Made by a program: the position numbers and the translations under genes
DNA from: Ignavibacteria bacterium UBA6906
GTDB lineage: Bacteria > Bacteroidota > Ignavibacteria > UBA10030 > UBA6906
NCBI GenBank assembly: GCA_002451155.1
Contig: DKBG01000042.1
Span: 118,526 to 127,641 of the forward strand
Length of the DNA stretch: 9,116 nt
Reading direction: 5' to 3'
Part shown: piece by piece, positions 1 to 6,629 of the stretch
Layout of the letters: every line of letters begins with the position of its first letter
How positions within the stretch are numbered: position 1 is the first letter of the stretch
The notes under the pieces: model-generated
What the model was told of the DNA's origin: nothing
Seen by the model: the letters and a program-made list of their open reading frames with translations, nothing else
Databases searched by the model: none

Positions 1-362
1 GTTCGAATGATATTGGCCGCGGACCCACGCTGGGCATCACAGGCTTTGATTGCCTCCTCGATACGACCGTTCATAAGATCTTTCTGAACGTTCTTCAGAA
101 AGATCGGGAGCGAATGCCGCCCGTTGGCCTTCCGGAGGCTGAAGGTCCGCTCGAATACAAGCGTGAGGTCCAGAAGCGTCAGGGTGATCAGGATCGGAAC
201 GACCCATCCACCGGTATACACGGTTCCGAGAAGATTGTTGGGCACAGTGCGCACCTCGCCGTTCGCGAAGTTATCCGGGTTTCCCAGGATGAACAGAAAG
301 ATGACAAACGCGATCGCGACCGTGACGACGATGGCGAGCGTGAGGAAGAGCGATTGCTTCAT
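1..362 (-). CDS. MotA/TolQ/ExbB-family proton channel protein, N-terminal part (runs off left edge)
   Basis: The 120 codons present encode the N-terminus of an inner-membrane ExbB/TolQ/MotA-type protein. This family forms the proton channel that, with an ExbD/TolR partner, energises TonB- or Tol-type envelope machines. Two hydrophobic segments are visible, at about residues 5-27 and 52-70. The second is followed by ERTFSLRKANG, the typical end of the first core helix entering the cytoplasmic domain. After it comes the cytoplasmic stretch with EEAIKACDAQRGSAANIIR (about residues 102-120), which matches the family's conserved 'EA...C....GS.A.I.R' region. The first hydrophobic segment is an N-terminal extra, either a signal-like anchor or an additional helix. 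The ATG at 362 is preceded by AAAGGAG with a 7-nt spacer. The pore-lining C-terminal helices lie outside the window, so ExbB cannot be separated from TolQ here. It sits 67 nt after the STAS gene with no terminator between them, so cotranscription is possible. Confidence 0.88.
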   Translation of the reverse strand, partial: MKQSLFLTLAIVVTVAIAFVIFLFILGNPDNFANGEVRTVPNNLLGTVYTGGWVVPILITLTLLDLTLVFERTFSLRKANGRHSLPIFLKNVQKDLMNGRIEEAIKACDAQRGSAANIIR

Positions 363-429
363 TGGTGCACTCCTTTAAGTGTGGTAAACATTGAACGAAC
401 GAACACTTGTACCGACGGACGCTGCCCGG

Positions 430-780
430 TCACTCCCCGCCGAACGCGTTCACTGCGTCCTCCCGGGTGTCCGCGACATCAAAGACGAGCGTCAGCTTCG
501 TGATGACGAAAATGTTGTTGATACTTTTGTTGATGTTGCAGAGCTTTACATGGCCCTTGTTCTTGGAGAAGGTGGTATGCGCGGAGACAAGGACGCCGAT
601 TGCCGTGCTGTTCAGGTAGGTCACTTTTCCCAGGTCGATAATCAGCTTTTTTGCCCCCTGCTCCATGAAATCGGCTACGGCTGCGCGCAGCTCGTCAGTC
701 TCTTCCCCACCCACCAGCGAGCCTTTGACCTCAATGATTCCGATCTGACCACTCTGCAATGTCGATGTTTTGACTGCCAT
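430..780 (-). CDS. STAS-domain protein, anti-anti-sigma factor-like
   Basis: A 116-residue protein made of a single STAS domain, the fold of SpoIIAA/RsbV anti-sigma-factor antagonists. Such proteins usually bind a cognate anti-sigma or scaffold partner and are switched off by phosphorylation. The signature region KVTYLNSTAIGVLV (about residues 52-65) corresponds to the family's 'DSSGLG' loop. Here Asn57 replaces the usual Asp, and the usual phospho-serine position is a threonine (Thr59) after Ser58. Thr is known at this position in some stressosome-type STAS proteins. The ATG at 780 is chosen because GGAGG lies 4 nt upstream and because the STAS fold begins at once. An in-frame GTG at 846 would add 22 atypical residues. 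No cognate anti-sigma kinase or PP2C phosphatase is in the window, so the partner is unknown. A sigma-54 promoter lies about 90 nt upstream (871-886), suggesting regulated expression. Confidence 0.92.
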   Translation of the reverse strand: MAVKTSTLQSGQIGIIEVKGSLVGGEETDELRAAVADFMEQGAKKLIIDLGKVTYLNSTAIGVLVSAHTTFSKNKGHVKLCNINKSINNIFVITKLTLVFDVADTREDAVNAFGGE

Positions 781-783
781 GAG

Positions 784-789
784 CCCTCC
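784..789 (-). promoter_or_regulatory. Shine-Dalgarno that fixes the STAS start
   Basis: GGAGGG lies directly before the ATG at 780 with 3-4 nt spacing. It supports the short 116-residue form over the upstream in-frame GTG at 846, which would start only about 14 nt after the predicted sigma-54 transcription start. Confidence 0.7.
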
Positions 790-870
790 GATTAAATAAA
801 CGATCAGGTGCGCGACGTCGCCGTCCTGTACGGGAAAGGACAGCACATGGTTCTTCTCATCTGGGCAGAG

Positions 871-886
871 TGCAAATGTGGTGCCA
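871..886 (-). promoter_or_regulatory. Sigma-54 (RpoN) promoter upstream of the STAS gene
   Basis: Read on the minus strand the site is TGGCACCACATTTGCA. It has an exact -24 box TGGCAC and an exact -12 box TTGCA separated by 5 nt, which gives the invariant GG-N10-GC spacing. Transcription would start near 860, leaving an approximately 80-nt leader before the STAS ATG at 780. Eleven fixed bases match; on a uniform-base estimate that gives about 0.004 chance hits in this window over both strands. The gene just upstream encodes a sigma-54 activator with GAFTGA, which strengthens the call. No RpoN gene is in the window, so its presence in the organism is assumed. Confidence 0.8.
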
Positions 887-985
887 TCCGTACAACGGCG
901 GGCCGCTGTTCGCTCTCCTCAACAAACTCCTGCGCTTATCGGACTTTCGCGAACAATGTCTTTAAAGTGGTAACAGCCGTGGGGG

Positions 986-997
986 TTGCACTTTGCA
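986..997 (-). promoter_or_regulatory. Candidate activator-binding site (UAS), proximal copy
   Basis: On the minus strand this reads TGCAAAGTGCAA, a direct repeat of TGCAA with 7-bp periodicity. It lies about 115-125 bp upstream of the -12 element of the sigma-54 promoter, a normal range for NtrC-type enhancer sites. A copy matching 11 of 12 bases lies in the opposite orientation at 1065-1076. The assignment to the neighbouring response regulator is inferred from position and repetition only. The half-site resembles the TTGCA of a -12 box, so coincidence is possible. Confidence 0.4.
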
Positions 998-1064
998 TGG
1001 GGAATACCACCCGACGGAGATGATGGTGGGGTAAATCACAGCGCTCAAATATATTGCGGCATCC

Positions 1065-1076
1065 TGCAAAATGCAA
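1065..1076 (+). promoter_or_regulatory. Candidate activator-binding site (UAS), distal copy
   Basis: On the plus strand this reads TGCAAAATGCAA, differing at one base from the element at 986-997 read on the minus strand. The pair forms an inverted arrangement with centres 79 bp apart. It lies about 195 bp upstream of the sigma-54 -12 element and just after the end of the response-regulator gene. The function is inferred. Confidence 0.38.
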
Positions 1077-1080
1077 GCTC

Positions 1081-1102
1081 TGTGGCCTCTGCTGGAGGCA
1101 CA
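1081..1102 (-). terminator. Weak hairpin after the response-regulator gene, no U-tract
   Basis: Arms GCCTC (1085-1089) and GAGGC (1095-1099), extended by TGT/ACA across a one-base bulge, form a small stem-loop shortly after the stop codon at 1111. On the minus strand it is not followed by a run of T, so it is not a standard intrinsic terminator. It may only be a 3'-end-stabilising hairpin. Confidence 0.22.
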
Positions 1103-1110
1103 AAGATGGC

Positions 1111-2424
1111 CTAAAGGCCGTATTTTTTGCGTTTTCTCCAGAGCGTCGTCGGATCAATTCCGAGGATGGCTGCGGCCTCTTCGAGATCTTTTGCAAGGCG
1201 GAGCACTTGCATGATGTGCTTCTGCTCCACCTGTTCCAGGGAGAGCAGTCCCTTTCCGGGATCCGCGATGCCCTGAAATTCCTCGGGCAGATGCTGAAGC
1301 CGAATGGGCTCTCCTCGCGAGAGAATCACCGCTCTCTCCATGACGTTTTCGAGCTCTCTCACATTCCCTTTCCAGACATACCCTCCAAGGGCTCGCAGAG
1401 CATCCGGGTCAATCTCGGCACCCGCCCCGAATTTTTTCAGGAAGTGCTGAGTGAGAAGCGGAATATCTTCGACACGCTCCCTCAGCGGAGGAAGCTTCAG
1501 GCGGACCGCATTCAATCGATAAAAGAGATCTTCGCGGAACGTTCCTGCCGCCACGGAGGATTCAAGGTCCCGGTTCGTCGCCGCAAGGACCCGCACATCC
1601 ACCTTTCGTGTCGTCGACTCACCCACCCGATCGAATTCTTTGCTCTGGAGAAAGCGGAGGAGTTTCACCTGGACGTTCGGCGGGACTTCACCGATCTCAT
1701 CCAGGAACACCGTCCCGCCGTCCGCCGTCTCAAAACGGCCCTGTCGGTCCCGAACCGCCCCCGTGAAGGCCCCGCGGACATGTCCGAATAGCTCGCTCTC
1801 CAGGATAGTCTCCGCCAGTGCGGTGCAGTTGACCGTCACAAACGGTCCGGAAGCTCTTGGGCTTCGTTGATGGATCAGGTGTGCAAGGAGTTCCTTCCCG
1901 GTCCCGCTCTCCCCCTCAATCAGGACAGAAATACTGCTCCCGGCCATTTTCTCCGCGAGCCCCAGGACCGATTTCATCGCCTCGCTTCGCGTGACGATTG
2001 TGTGATCACCCTCGAGCCGCTCGATCTCGGCGCGAAGGGTGCGGATTTCGTTCCGCAGCCTGTGCACTTCATACACCTTCTCAGTGAAGTGCTGGAGTTG
2101 CGACAATTCAAAGGGTTTCTGCAGGTAGTCGTGCGCACCGAGACGCATCGCTTCAACCGCCGAATCGATACTGCCGTGGGCCGTCATGATCACCACCGTC
2201 AGGTCCGGGGCAAGCTCTCGCGCATGCCGGAGCAATTGCATTCCGTCGATCGGCTGCATCTTCAGATCGAAGAAGGCAATGTCGAACGACTTTTCCCGCA
2301 TCGCCTCCACGGCCTGGAGAGGATTCAAGTACGACGTGACGGCGAAACCGGCCGCCTCTAACCCGATCGTAACGGTCTTCACGATATTCGGCTCGTCATC
2401 CACCAGCAGGATTGACGCTTTCAT
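1111..2424 (-). CDS. NtrC-family sigma-54-dependent response regulator (receiver-AAA+-Fis)
   Basis: A 437-residue, full-length NtrC/ZraR/AlgB-type transcriptional activator. The receiver domain (about 1-120) has acidic-pocket residues Asp9/Asp10, phospho-acceptor Asp53 in FFDLKM, Thr81 and Lys103. The AAA+ domain (about 143-385) has Walker A GESGTGKE (171-178) and the sigma-54-contacting GAFTGA loop (218-223). It also has Walker B VFLDEIG (about 239-245) and the arginine-containing sensor segment FREDLFYRLN (296-305). The C-terminal Fis-type helix-turn-helix (about 396-437) ends in ILGIDPTTLWRKRKKYGL. All motifs for phosphorylation, ATP hydrolysis and sigma-54 contact are intact, so it should be functional. 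It begins 10 nt after the kinase stop, with GAGGG about 8 nt upstream of its ATG, so the two form a cognate pair. The next promoter downstream, at 871-886, is a sigma-54 promoter and is the obvious candidate target. Confidence 0.96.
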   Translation of the reverse strand: MKASILLVDDEPNIVKTVTIGLEAAGFAVTSYLNPLQAVEAMREKSFDIAFFDLKMQPIDGMQLLRHARELAPDLTVVIMTAHGSIDSAVEAMRLGAHDYLQKPFELSQLQHFTEKVYEVHRLRNEIRTLRAEIERLEGDHTIVTRSEAMKSVLGLAEKMAGSSISVLIEGESGTGKELLAHLIHQRSPRASGPFVTVNCTALAETILESELFGHVRGAFTGAVRDRQGRFETADGGTVFLDEIGEVPPNVQVKLLRFLQSKEFDRVGESTTRKVDVRVLAATNRDLESSVAAGTFREDLFYRLNAVRLKLPPLRERVEDIPLLTQHFLKKFGAGAEIDPDALRALGGYVWKGNVRELENVMERAVILSRGEPIRLQHLPEEFQGIADPGKGLLSLEQVEQKHIMQVLRLAKDLEEAAAILGIDPTTLWRKRKKYGL

Positions 2425-2434
2425 CGTATCGCCC

Positions 2435-4285
2435 TCACATGATGTCCGCCGGTTTCAGCGGGATCTCGAACGAAAAGGTGCTGCCCGCGCCGGGTTCGCT
2501 GATCGCCCAGATTCTCCCGCCGTACATCTCGACTATCTCTTTAGCGATCGCCAATCCCAACCCGACGCTTCCCGGCGTGGATCCAGGTCCAACCTGTACA
2601 AACTTATCGAAGATCGCCTCGAGATGCTCCGGCGCGATCCCGGTTCCCGTATCCTGAACTTCGAGGCGAATGGAAGGGCCTGCAGGCCGTACGTGCACTG
2701 CAACCGATCCGCCTTTCCCTGTGTACTTCAGCGCATTCGTCACCAGATTCGTAATCACCCAGGAAATCTGCTGTTCATCAGCGACAAGCCTCGGCAGGTC
2801 GGACGGGAGGTCCGTGGTCAGACTGACGCCCTTCTCCGCAAACTGCAACTGGAGCGGTCGGAGCGTCGACTCCACCAGCGTCCGAAGATCAAGCTCCTCG
2901 TTGGTCCATTGTACCCGTCCGGATTCGAGCTTCGAGAGCTGCAGAAGCTCACGGGCAAGTTTCGAGAGGCGGACACAGTCTTCCCGGGCTGACACGATCA
3001 GCTCTTTCTGCCGCTCGTTAAGGGAGCCCAGAATGCCCTGATGCAGAATGTCGACCGTCATATTGATCGAGGTCACCGGTGTGCGAAACTCGTGTGAGAG
3101 CGTCGCGATGAAGTCTGATTTCATCCTGTCGAGTTCCTTGAACTGGGTGACATCCTGGAGCAGCATCAGCACGCCATAGAGAGAACCCTCTGCATCGAGG
3201 ATGCGTGCAAGCTTCGGCCTGTAGTACAGCACGCGGTCACCACGCTCGAACTGCAGCAGGCTCAGCTTCTGTTCCGCGGTATTGGACAGACCTCCCGTCG
3301 CCTCTCCGATCAACGCGCCGATCCGATCATCCCGGATGCAGGTAGCCACCGGACGTCCTTCCACACGCTCACCGGCCAGGTTGAAAAGTTCCATGACCGG
3401 CTGATTGATCTGGACAATGCGCATGCCCGCATCCGTGAGAATCAACCCGTCCGAGATGCTCCGTACAACCGCCTCAGACTTTCTTTTTTCCGACAGGATC
3501 TGATCGATGTTCATCTGCTCGAATCGTCTCAGCCGTTCCGTCATTTTGTTGAATTCACGGCTGAGCTGTCCGATTTCATCGTCTGACAGCACGTCGATCT
3601 TCAGGTCCATCTGGCCCCGGCCCGTCTGCTTCACCGTCTCCGTGAGTCGCTCCGCCGGAGTCACAACGCCGTTGATCAACCAGGCTGTTGCGATGATGCT
3701 GAGGATCAGGGTGATGACCGCTGTCATCAGCGTCCCGAACGCCGTCTGGTTGGCAATCGAGTGGGTGCGCGCTTCCGCATTGAACATCGCCGACTGGTTT
3801 ATTTCGAAGAGACGAAAACAGAGATTGCGGAGGCGGTCGGACCTGGGGCGCACGGCGTCATAGTAGTACTGTTTCGCCCCGCTGAACGCTCCCTGCTGGA
3901 CCCGCAACAGCATGGAATCGGCGACCGCGGCATACCTGAGATAGGCACTCTGGATGGAATCCCGAAGGGGTTCCTCCGCCGGGATACCCACAGAGCGGAC
4001 GGCCTCATTCTGCCAATAAACGAAAACCTGGCTGTTTTCAGAGAAATCTCCACCAACAGTCGGGTCTTCACCTTCGCTGCGGACCAGCAGGGCGTTGTCC
4101 TGCCGCTCAAGGGCCTGCATCATCTTCTCGGCGGCGACCACGCTCTGATGATTTTCCCGGAGGATCGTGACAACCGTAGAGCCGAGCGCGTAGAAGTTGT
4201 AGATCGACCAGAACCCCGCGGCGAGGTTCAGTGTGACCAGGCCGGCGAACGTCCAGACCACCTTTGCGCGTATAGTCTTGAGCAT
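2435..4285 (-). CDS. Membrane sensor histidine kinase (sensor-HAMP-PAS-HisKA-HATPase), KinB-like layout
   Basis: A 616-residue inner-membrane kinase that should phosphorylate the downstream NtrC-type regulator. TM1 is at about 10-33. A helical periplasmic sensor domain spans about 35-183 and TM2 about 185-206. HAMP follows at about 207-260, then a PAS domain at about 270-380. The dimerisation/phosphoacceptor helix carries SHEFRTP with His398. The ATPase domain has the N-box NLVTNALKY with Asn517, the G1 box DTGTG (545-549) and the G2 box GSVGLGLA (572-579). The layout and the HisKA sequence recall KinB of the KinB/AlgB system; that is resemblance, not orthology. The ATG at 4285 is chosen because it lies 1 nt after the stop of the upstream gene and opens directly onto TM1. 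Starting further upstream would only read through the preceding gene in another frame. No clear Shine-Dalgarno precedes it, so translational coupling is likely. Confidence 0.93.
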   Translation of the reverse strand: MLKTIRAKVVWTFAGLVTLNLAAGFWSIYNFYALGSTVVTILRENHQSVVAAEKMMQALERQDNALLVRSEGEDPTVGGDFSENSQVFVYWQNEAVRSVGIPAEEPLRDSIQSAYLRYAAVADSMLLRVQQGAFSGAKQYYYDAVRPRSDRLRNLCFRLFEINQSAMFNAEARTHSIANQTAFGTLMTAVITLILSIIATAWLINGVVTPAERLTETVKQTGRGQMDLKIDVLSDDEIGQLSREFNKMTERLRRFEQMNIDQILSEKRKSEAVVRSISDGLILTDAGMRIVQINQPVMELFNLAGERVEGRPVATCIRDDRIGALIGEATGGLSNTAEQKLSLLQFERGDRVLYYRPKLARILDAEGSLYGVLMLLQDVTQFKELDRMKSDFIATLSHEFRTPVTSINMTVDILHQGILGSLNERQKELIVSAREDCVRLSKLARELLQLSKLESGRVQWTNEELDLRTLVESTLRPLQLQFAEKGVSLTTDLPSDLPRLVADEQQISWVITNLVTNALKYTGKGGSVAVHVRPAGPSIRLEVQDTGTGIAPEHLEAIFDKFVQVGPGSTPGSVGLGLAIAKEIVEMYGGRIWAISEPGAGSTFSFEIPLKPADIM

Positions 4286-4286
4286 A

Positions 4287-5006
4287 TCAGAAGAGAAGCC
4301 CGATTGATGGTCCGTGAACCAGGGACCGATAGTTGAACTCTGAATTGGACATTGACCAGTTCTGCAGACGCACGCGGTACAGAATCGCAACGCCTGCGAA
4401 CGGTCCCACCCTGCGCAGCAGCAGTGCCGCTTCGCCAAAGACGACAGACGAAAATCCGTTCCGGAGGCTGAACGCCTCAAAGGCAAACGACGCGGCGGCA
4501 CCACCCTCCACCCAGACCTGGGTGGATCTGCCGGTCCAACGGTACTTCAGCCCGGCGCCGATACCGATTGTCCCCACGTTGAATGTCTCCCGCTGCAGCC
4601 CGGACCCTTCCACTTTCGTGAAGTCGCCAAGGATGCTGACGGGCAGTGAGAGACCCCCTGACGGAGCGCGGGAGAGCCACACCTCCTGGGCCAGCCTCGC
4701 TCCGAAAAAGATCGCCGGGTGTGATCCCGACATGTCGGAATAGGTCGTGTAGGCAACCACCAGATCCAGCAGGCCGTCACGGTAGGAGATCATCGGGGCG
4801 ACCCGCTCCATTCTGACGGTGGTTGAGTCAGCTCCCGGATTGGACTGTTTCGGATCGAATTTCCACCAGAGCGCTCCCCCTGACAGAAAGCGCGGCGTCA
4901 CCGGCAGAGAGTCATCGGCCTCAATGTACTGTGCGGCCGTCCTGTTCCCGCACGCCGCAATGAGCAGCACGGCACCAATCCATCCAAGAATCGGGAATGA
5001 TCTCAC
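4287..5006 (-). CDS. Unrecognised envelope protein with lipobox-like signal, probable small beta-barrel
   Basis: A 239-residue protein that I do not recognise. The N-terminus is a signal sequence: a basic start, then GWIGAVLLIAAC, with I16-A17-A18-C19 fitting a lipobox. A conventional cleavage after NRTAA is an alternative. The mature part is rich in alternating hydrophobic/polar stretches and glycine, such as the FNVGTIGIGAGLKYRW, WVEGGAAASFAFEAF and FAGVAILYRVRL segments. It ends in phenylalanine (GLLF). This pattern is typical of small outer-membrane beta-barrels, so an outer-membrane location is likely. The start is GTG at 5006, whose bases overlap the stop of the upstream transporter gene; no nearer alternative start preserves the signal sequence. 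Its stop is 1 nt before the kinase ATG. Its place between transporter and kinase suggests a role in the same envelope response, possibly as a signal input, but that is inference. Confidence 0.8.
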   Translation of the reverse strand: MRSFPILGWIGAVLLIAACGNRTAAQYIEADDSLPVTPRFLSGGALWWKFDPKQSNPGADSTTVRMERVAPMISYRDGLLDLVVAYTTYSDMSGSHPAIFFGARLAQEVWLSRAPSGGLSLPVSILGDFTKVEGSGLQRETFNVGTIGIGAGLKYRWTGRSTQVWVEGGAAASFAFEAFSLRNGFSSVVFGEAALLLRRVGPFAGVAILYRVRLQNWSMSNSEFNYRSLVHGPSIGLLF

Positions 5007-6367
5007 GGCCCGGACACCTTCTTGTTTCTTCGCACCGATGGAGGCTTCCCTTTCCCGCCGGAGGCACCGTCCGCAGAGACGTGTTTTACCATCCGGATCG
5101 TCTTCACCTGTTTCCTGTCAACACCCTCAATGCCCGCCTTCCATGGCCCGATCCGAACTGATGCCCCCTTATCAGGAACCCGTCCGAGGAGCTGAATCAC
5201 GTACCCGCTCACGGTGACCACGTCTTTTGATTCTGGTCGAATTCCAAAGAGGCGGGCGAAGCTGTGCAACGGCATCGATCCGTCGACAAGAAATTCACCA
5301 TCGCTGATTTTCTGCGCCTGAGCAGGCTCATTGTCGAACTCATCCCGAATCTCGCCCACCAACTCTTCCAAAACGTCCTCGAGCGTCACAAGACCGGCCG
5401 TACCGCCGTATTCGTCCACCGCCACGGCCATAAGAATCCGCCTGGCCAGAAACTGGTTCAGCAGGCGCTCCACCGAGATCGTTTCAGGGACAAACAGGAC
5501 CTCTCGTTTGACTTCCAGAAGGCAGGAGCCTGGACCGACCGCTCCCTGAAACCGAAAGAGGTCCTTGATGTGCACCATGCCGAGGATGTTGTCGAGGTCC
5601 TTCTGACAGAGGAGATATCGGGTGAACTGGTTTTCTATAGCCCGGGCCATATTCTCTTCGATCGAGCGAACGGTGGAGAGAAACACGATGGAGGTCCTGG
5701 GCACCATTACTTCACGGACCGTGCGGTTGCGAAGTTCGATCGCACGAAGGGAGATGTTCTTGCCGGTGCTTGTGAGGACGGTGCCCCTGCTCAGGAGCAG
5801 GCGCAGTTCTTCCTCCGACTGGGCAAGGTCGGACTCCCCGGTCGGTGCGATACCGACAAGGTTGAGGAAGAATTGCGCGCTGACGTTCACGAACCAGATA
5901 AACGGGCGGAAAATCTTGGTGAACAGGTGCAGAGGGCCTGCTACCCTAAGGGTCGTTCCCCGCGCATTCTGAATCGCGAGCCATTTCGGGGCCTGCTCGC
6001 CCAGCACGATGTGAAGATAGGTGATGCAGGAGAACGCGAGGACAAACGCGACTGAATGGAGCAGGGCTGATTCCCCTCCCACGATTCCAAACAACGGAAC
6101 AAGTAATCCAGCGACGTACGGCTCGCCGACCCACCCCAGTGCCAGGCTCGTCATGGTGATCCCCAGCTGGCAGGATGAGAGGTACATATCAAGGTGGCCG
6201 ATAATGTGCTGCGCGACCCGCGCCCGCGCGGAGCCTTCCTTCACGAGCGGTTCGATCTGGGTAGACCGCACCTTTACGATCGCAAATTCAGCCGCGACAA
6301 AGAATCCGTTCAAGGAGACAATTGCCAGGACGACGCCGATCCCGAACAGGCTCTCTACGATATCCAT
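5003..6367 (-). CDS. CNNM/CorC-family membrane transporter (DUF21-CBS pair-CorC_HlyC), HlyC/TlyC-like
   Basis: A 454-residue inner-membrane protein of the UPF0053/CNNM group, linked in characterised members to Mg2+/Co2+ or Na+ transport and often misnamed 'hemolysin'. The DUF21 transmembrane domain (about 1-195) starts with the diagnostic LNGFFVAAEFAIVKVRS (19-35) and has further hydrophobic segments near 64-95, 100-125 and 150-172. A cytoplasmic CBS pair (about 205-340) contains REVMVPRT (218-225). It closes with the hallmark DEYGGTAGLVTLEDVLEELV (318-337) and GEIRDEFD. A CorC_HlyC domain follows (about 350-430), then a basic tail. The length is normal. The ATG at 6367 is preferred because GAAGGG precedes it; an upstream in-frame ATG at 6418 adds 17 non-hydrophobic residues. 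It is first in a tightly spaced unit with the envelope protein, kinase and regulator, hinting at an ion-related stimulus. Substrate is undetermined. Confidence 0.94.
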   Translation of the reverse strand: MDIVESLFGIGVVLAIVSLNGFFVAAEFAIVKVRSTQIEPLVKEGSARARVAQHIIGHLDMYLSSCQLGITMTSLALGWVGEPYVAGLLVPLFGIVGGESALLHSVAFVLAFSCITYLHIVLGEQAPKWLAIQNARGTTLRVAGPLHLFTKIFRPFIWFVNVSAQFFLNLVGIAPTGESDLAQSEEELRLLLSRGTVLTSTGKNISLRAIELRNRTVREVMVPRTSIVFLSTVRSIEENMARAIENQFTRYLLCQKDLDNILGMVHIKDLFRFQGAVGPGSCLLEVKREVLFVPETISVERLLNQFLARRILMAVAVDEYGGTAGLVTLEDVLEELVGEIRDEFDNEPAQAQKISDGEFLVDGSMPLHSFARLFGIRPESKDVVTVSGYVIQLLGRVPDKGASVRIGPWKAGIEGVDRKQVKTIRMVKHVSADGASGGKGKPPSVRRNKKVSGP

Positions 6368-6533
6368 GGCAATCCCTTCCGAAGTCTGCCGGCCCGGCGG
6401 GCGGGCGCCGGTTTCCAAACATCACGCACGGGTCTCACCTGAAGGGGGAAGGCGGAGGATACCCGGATCAGAACCCACCCCGGGCCGGATACTCGGCGGC
6501 TGCGGCGTGACCTGTTCTCCATTCGGGTGAGAT

Positions 6534-6550
6534 GGAGACCCAAGGTCTCC
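6534..6550. repeat. Perfect inverted repeat, 7-bp arms and 3-nt loop
   Basis: GGAGACC-CAA-GGTCTCC. It lies about 170 bp upstream of the transporter start, on the leader side of the weak promoter candidate at 6630-6658. No T-run follows on either strand, so it is not an intrinsic terminator. It could be an operator or an RNA hairpin in the leader. Confidence 0.55.
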
Positions 6551-6629
6551 TGTGGACCTCGCACGGCTGGCGCGCCATCGCCCCAACCGTTGGCGGACTG
6601 GACGGTGAACAGACAACAGATCATGGTGT

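Larger units (their letters stand above)
781..1110. other. 330-bp regulatory intergenic region
   Basis: There is no convincing gene here; the minus-strand frame across 936-1196 is arginine/proline-rich and overlaps the regulator's end. The region holds the sigma-54 promoter (871-886) and the two TGCAA repeat elements (986-997 and 1065-1076). It also holds an inverted repeat TGTTCGC (907-913) / GCGAACA (949-955), a small leader hairpin with arms GTCCT/AGGAC (823-827 / 837-841), and a 10-bp palindrome GCGACGTCGC (812-821). The last two would fall within the leader of the STAS transcript. Confidence 0.7.

Noticed and set aside
393..404. Short tandem repeat (GAAC)x3 between the STAS and channel genes.
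   Set aside because: Three units of a tetranucleotide are too few to distinguish from chance.
994..1009. Second sigma-54-like sequence on the minus strand (TGGTATTCCCCATGCA), with correct GG-N10-GC spacing.
   Set aside because: Only 8 of 12 defined bases match, the -24 box lacks CAC, and it overlaps a proposed activator site; the promoter at 871-886 is far better.
1106..1126. Plus-strand hairpin GGCC-TAAA-GGCC followed by a T-run, terminator-like.
   Set aside because: The stem is short and includes a wobble pair, and no plus-strand gene precedes it; it overlaps the regulator's last codons on the other strand.
1054..2992. Several long plus-strand open frames opposite the response regulator and kinase.
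   Set aside because: They mirror well-defined minus-strand genes in a G+C-rich sequence and show no domains or ribosome sites.
4286..4504. Extension of the kinase frame by 73 residues upstream of 4285.
   Set aside because: The extra residues fall inside the preceding gene, are Arg/Cys-rich and precede the natural N-terminal membrane helix.
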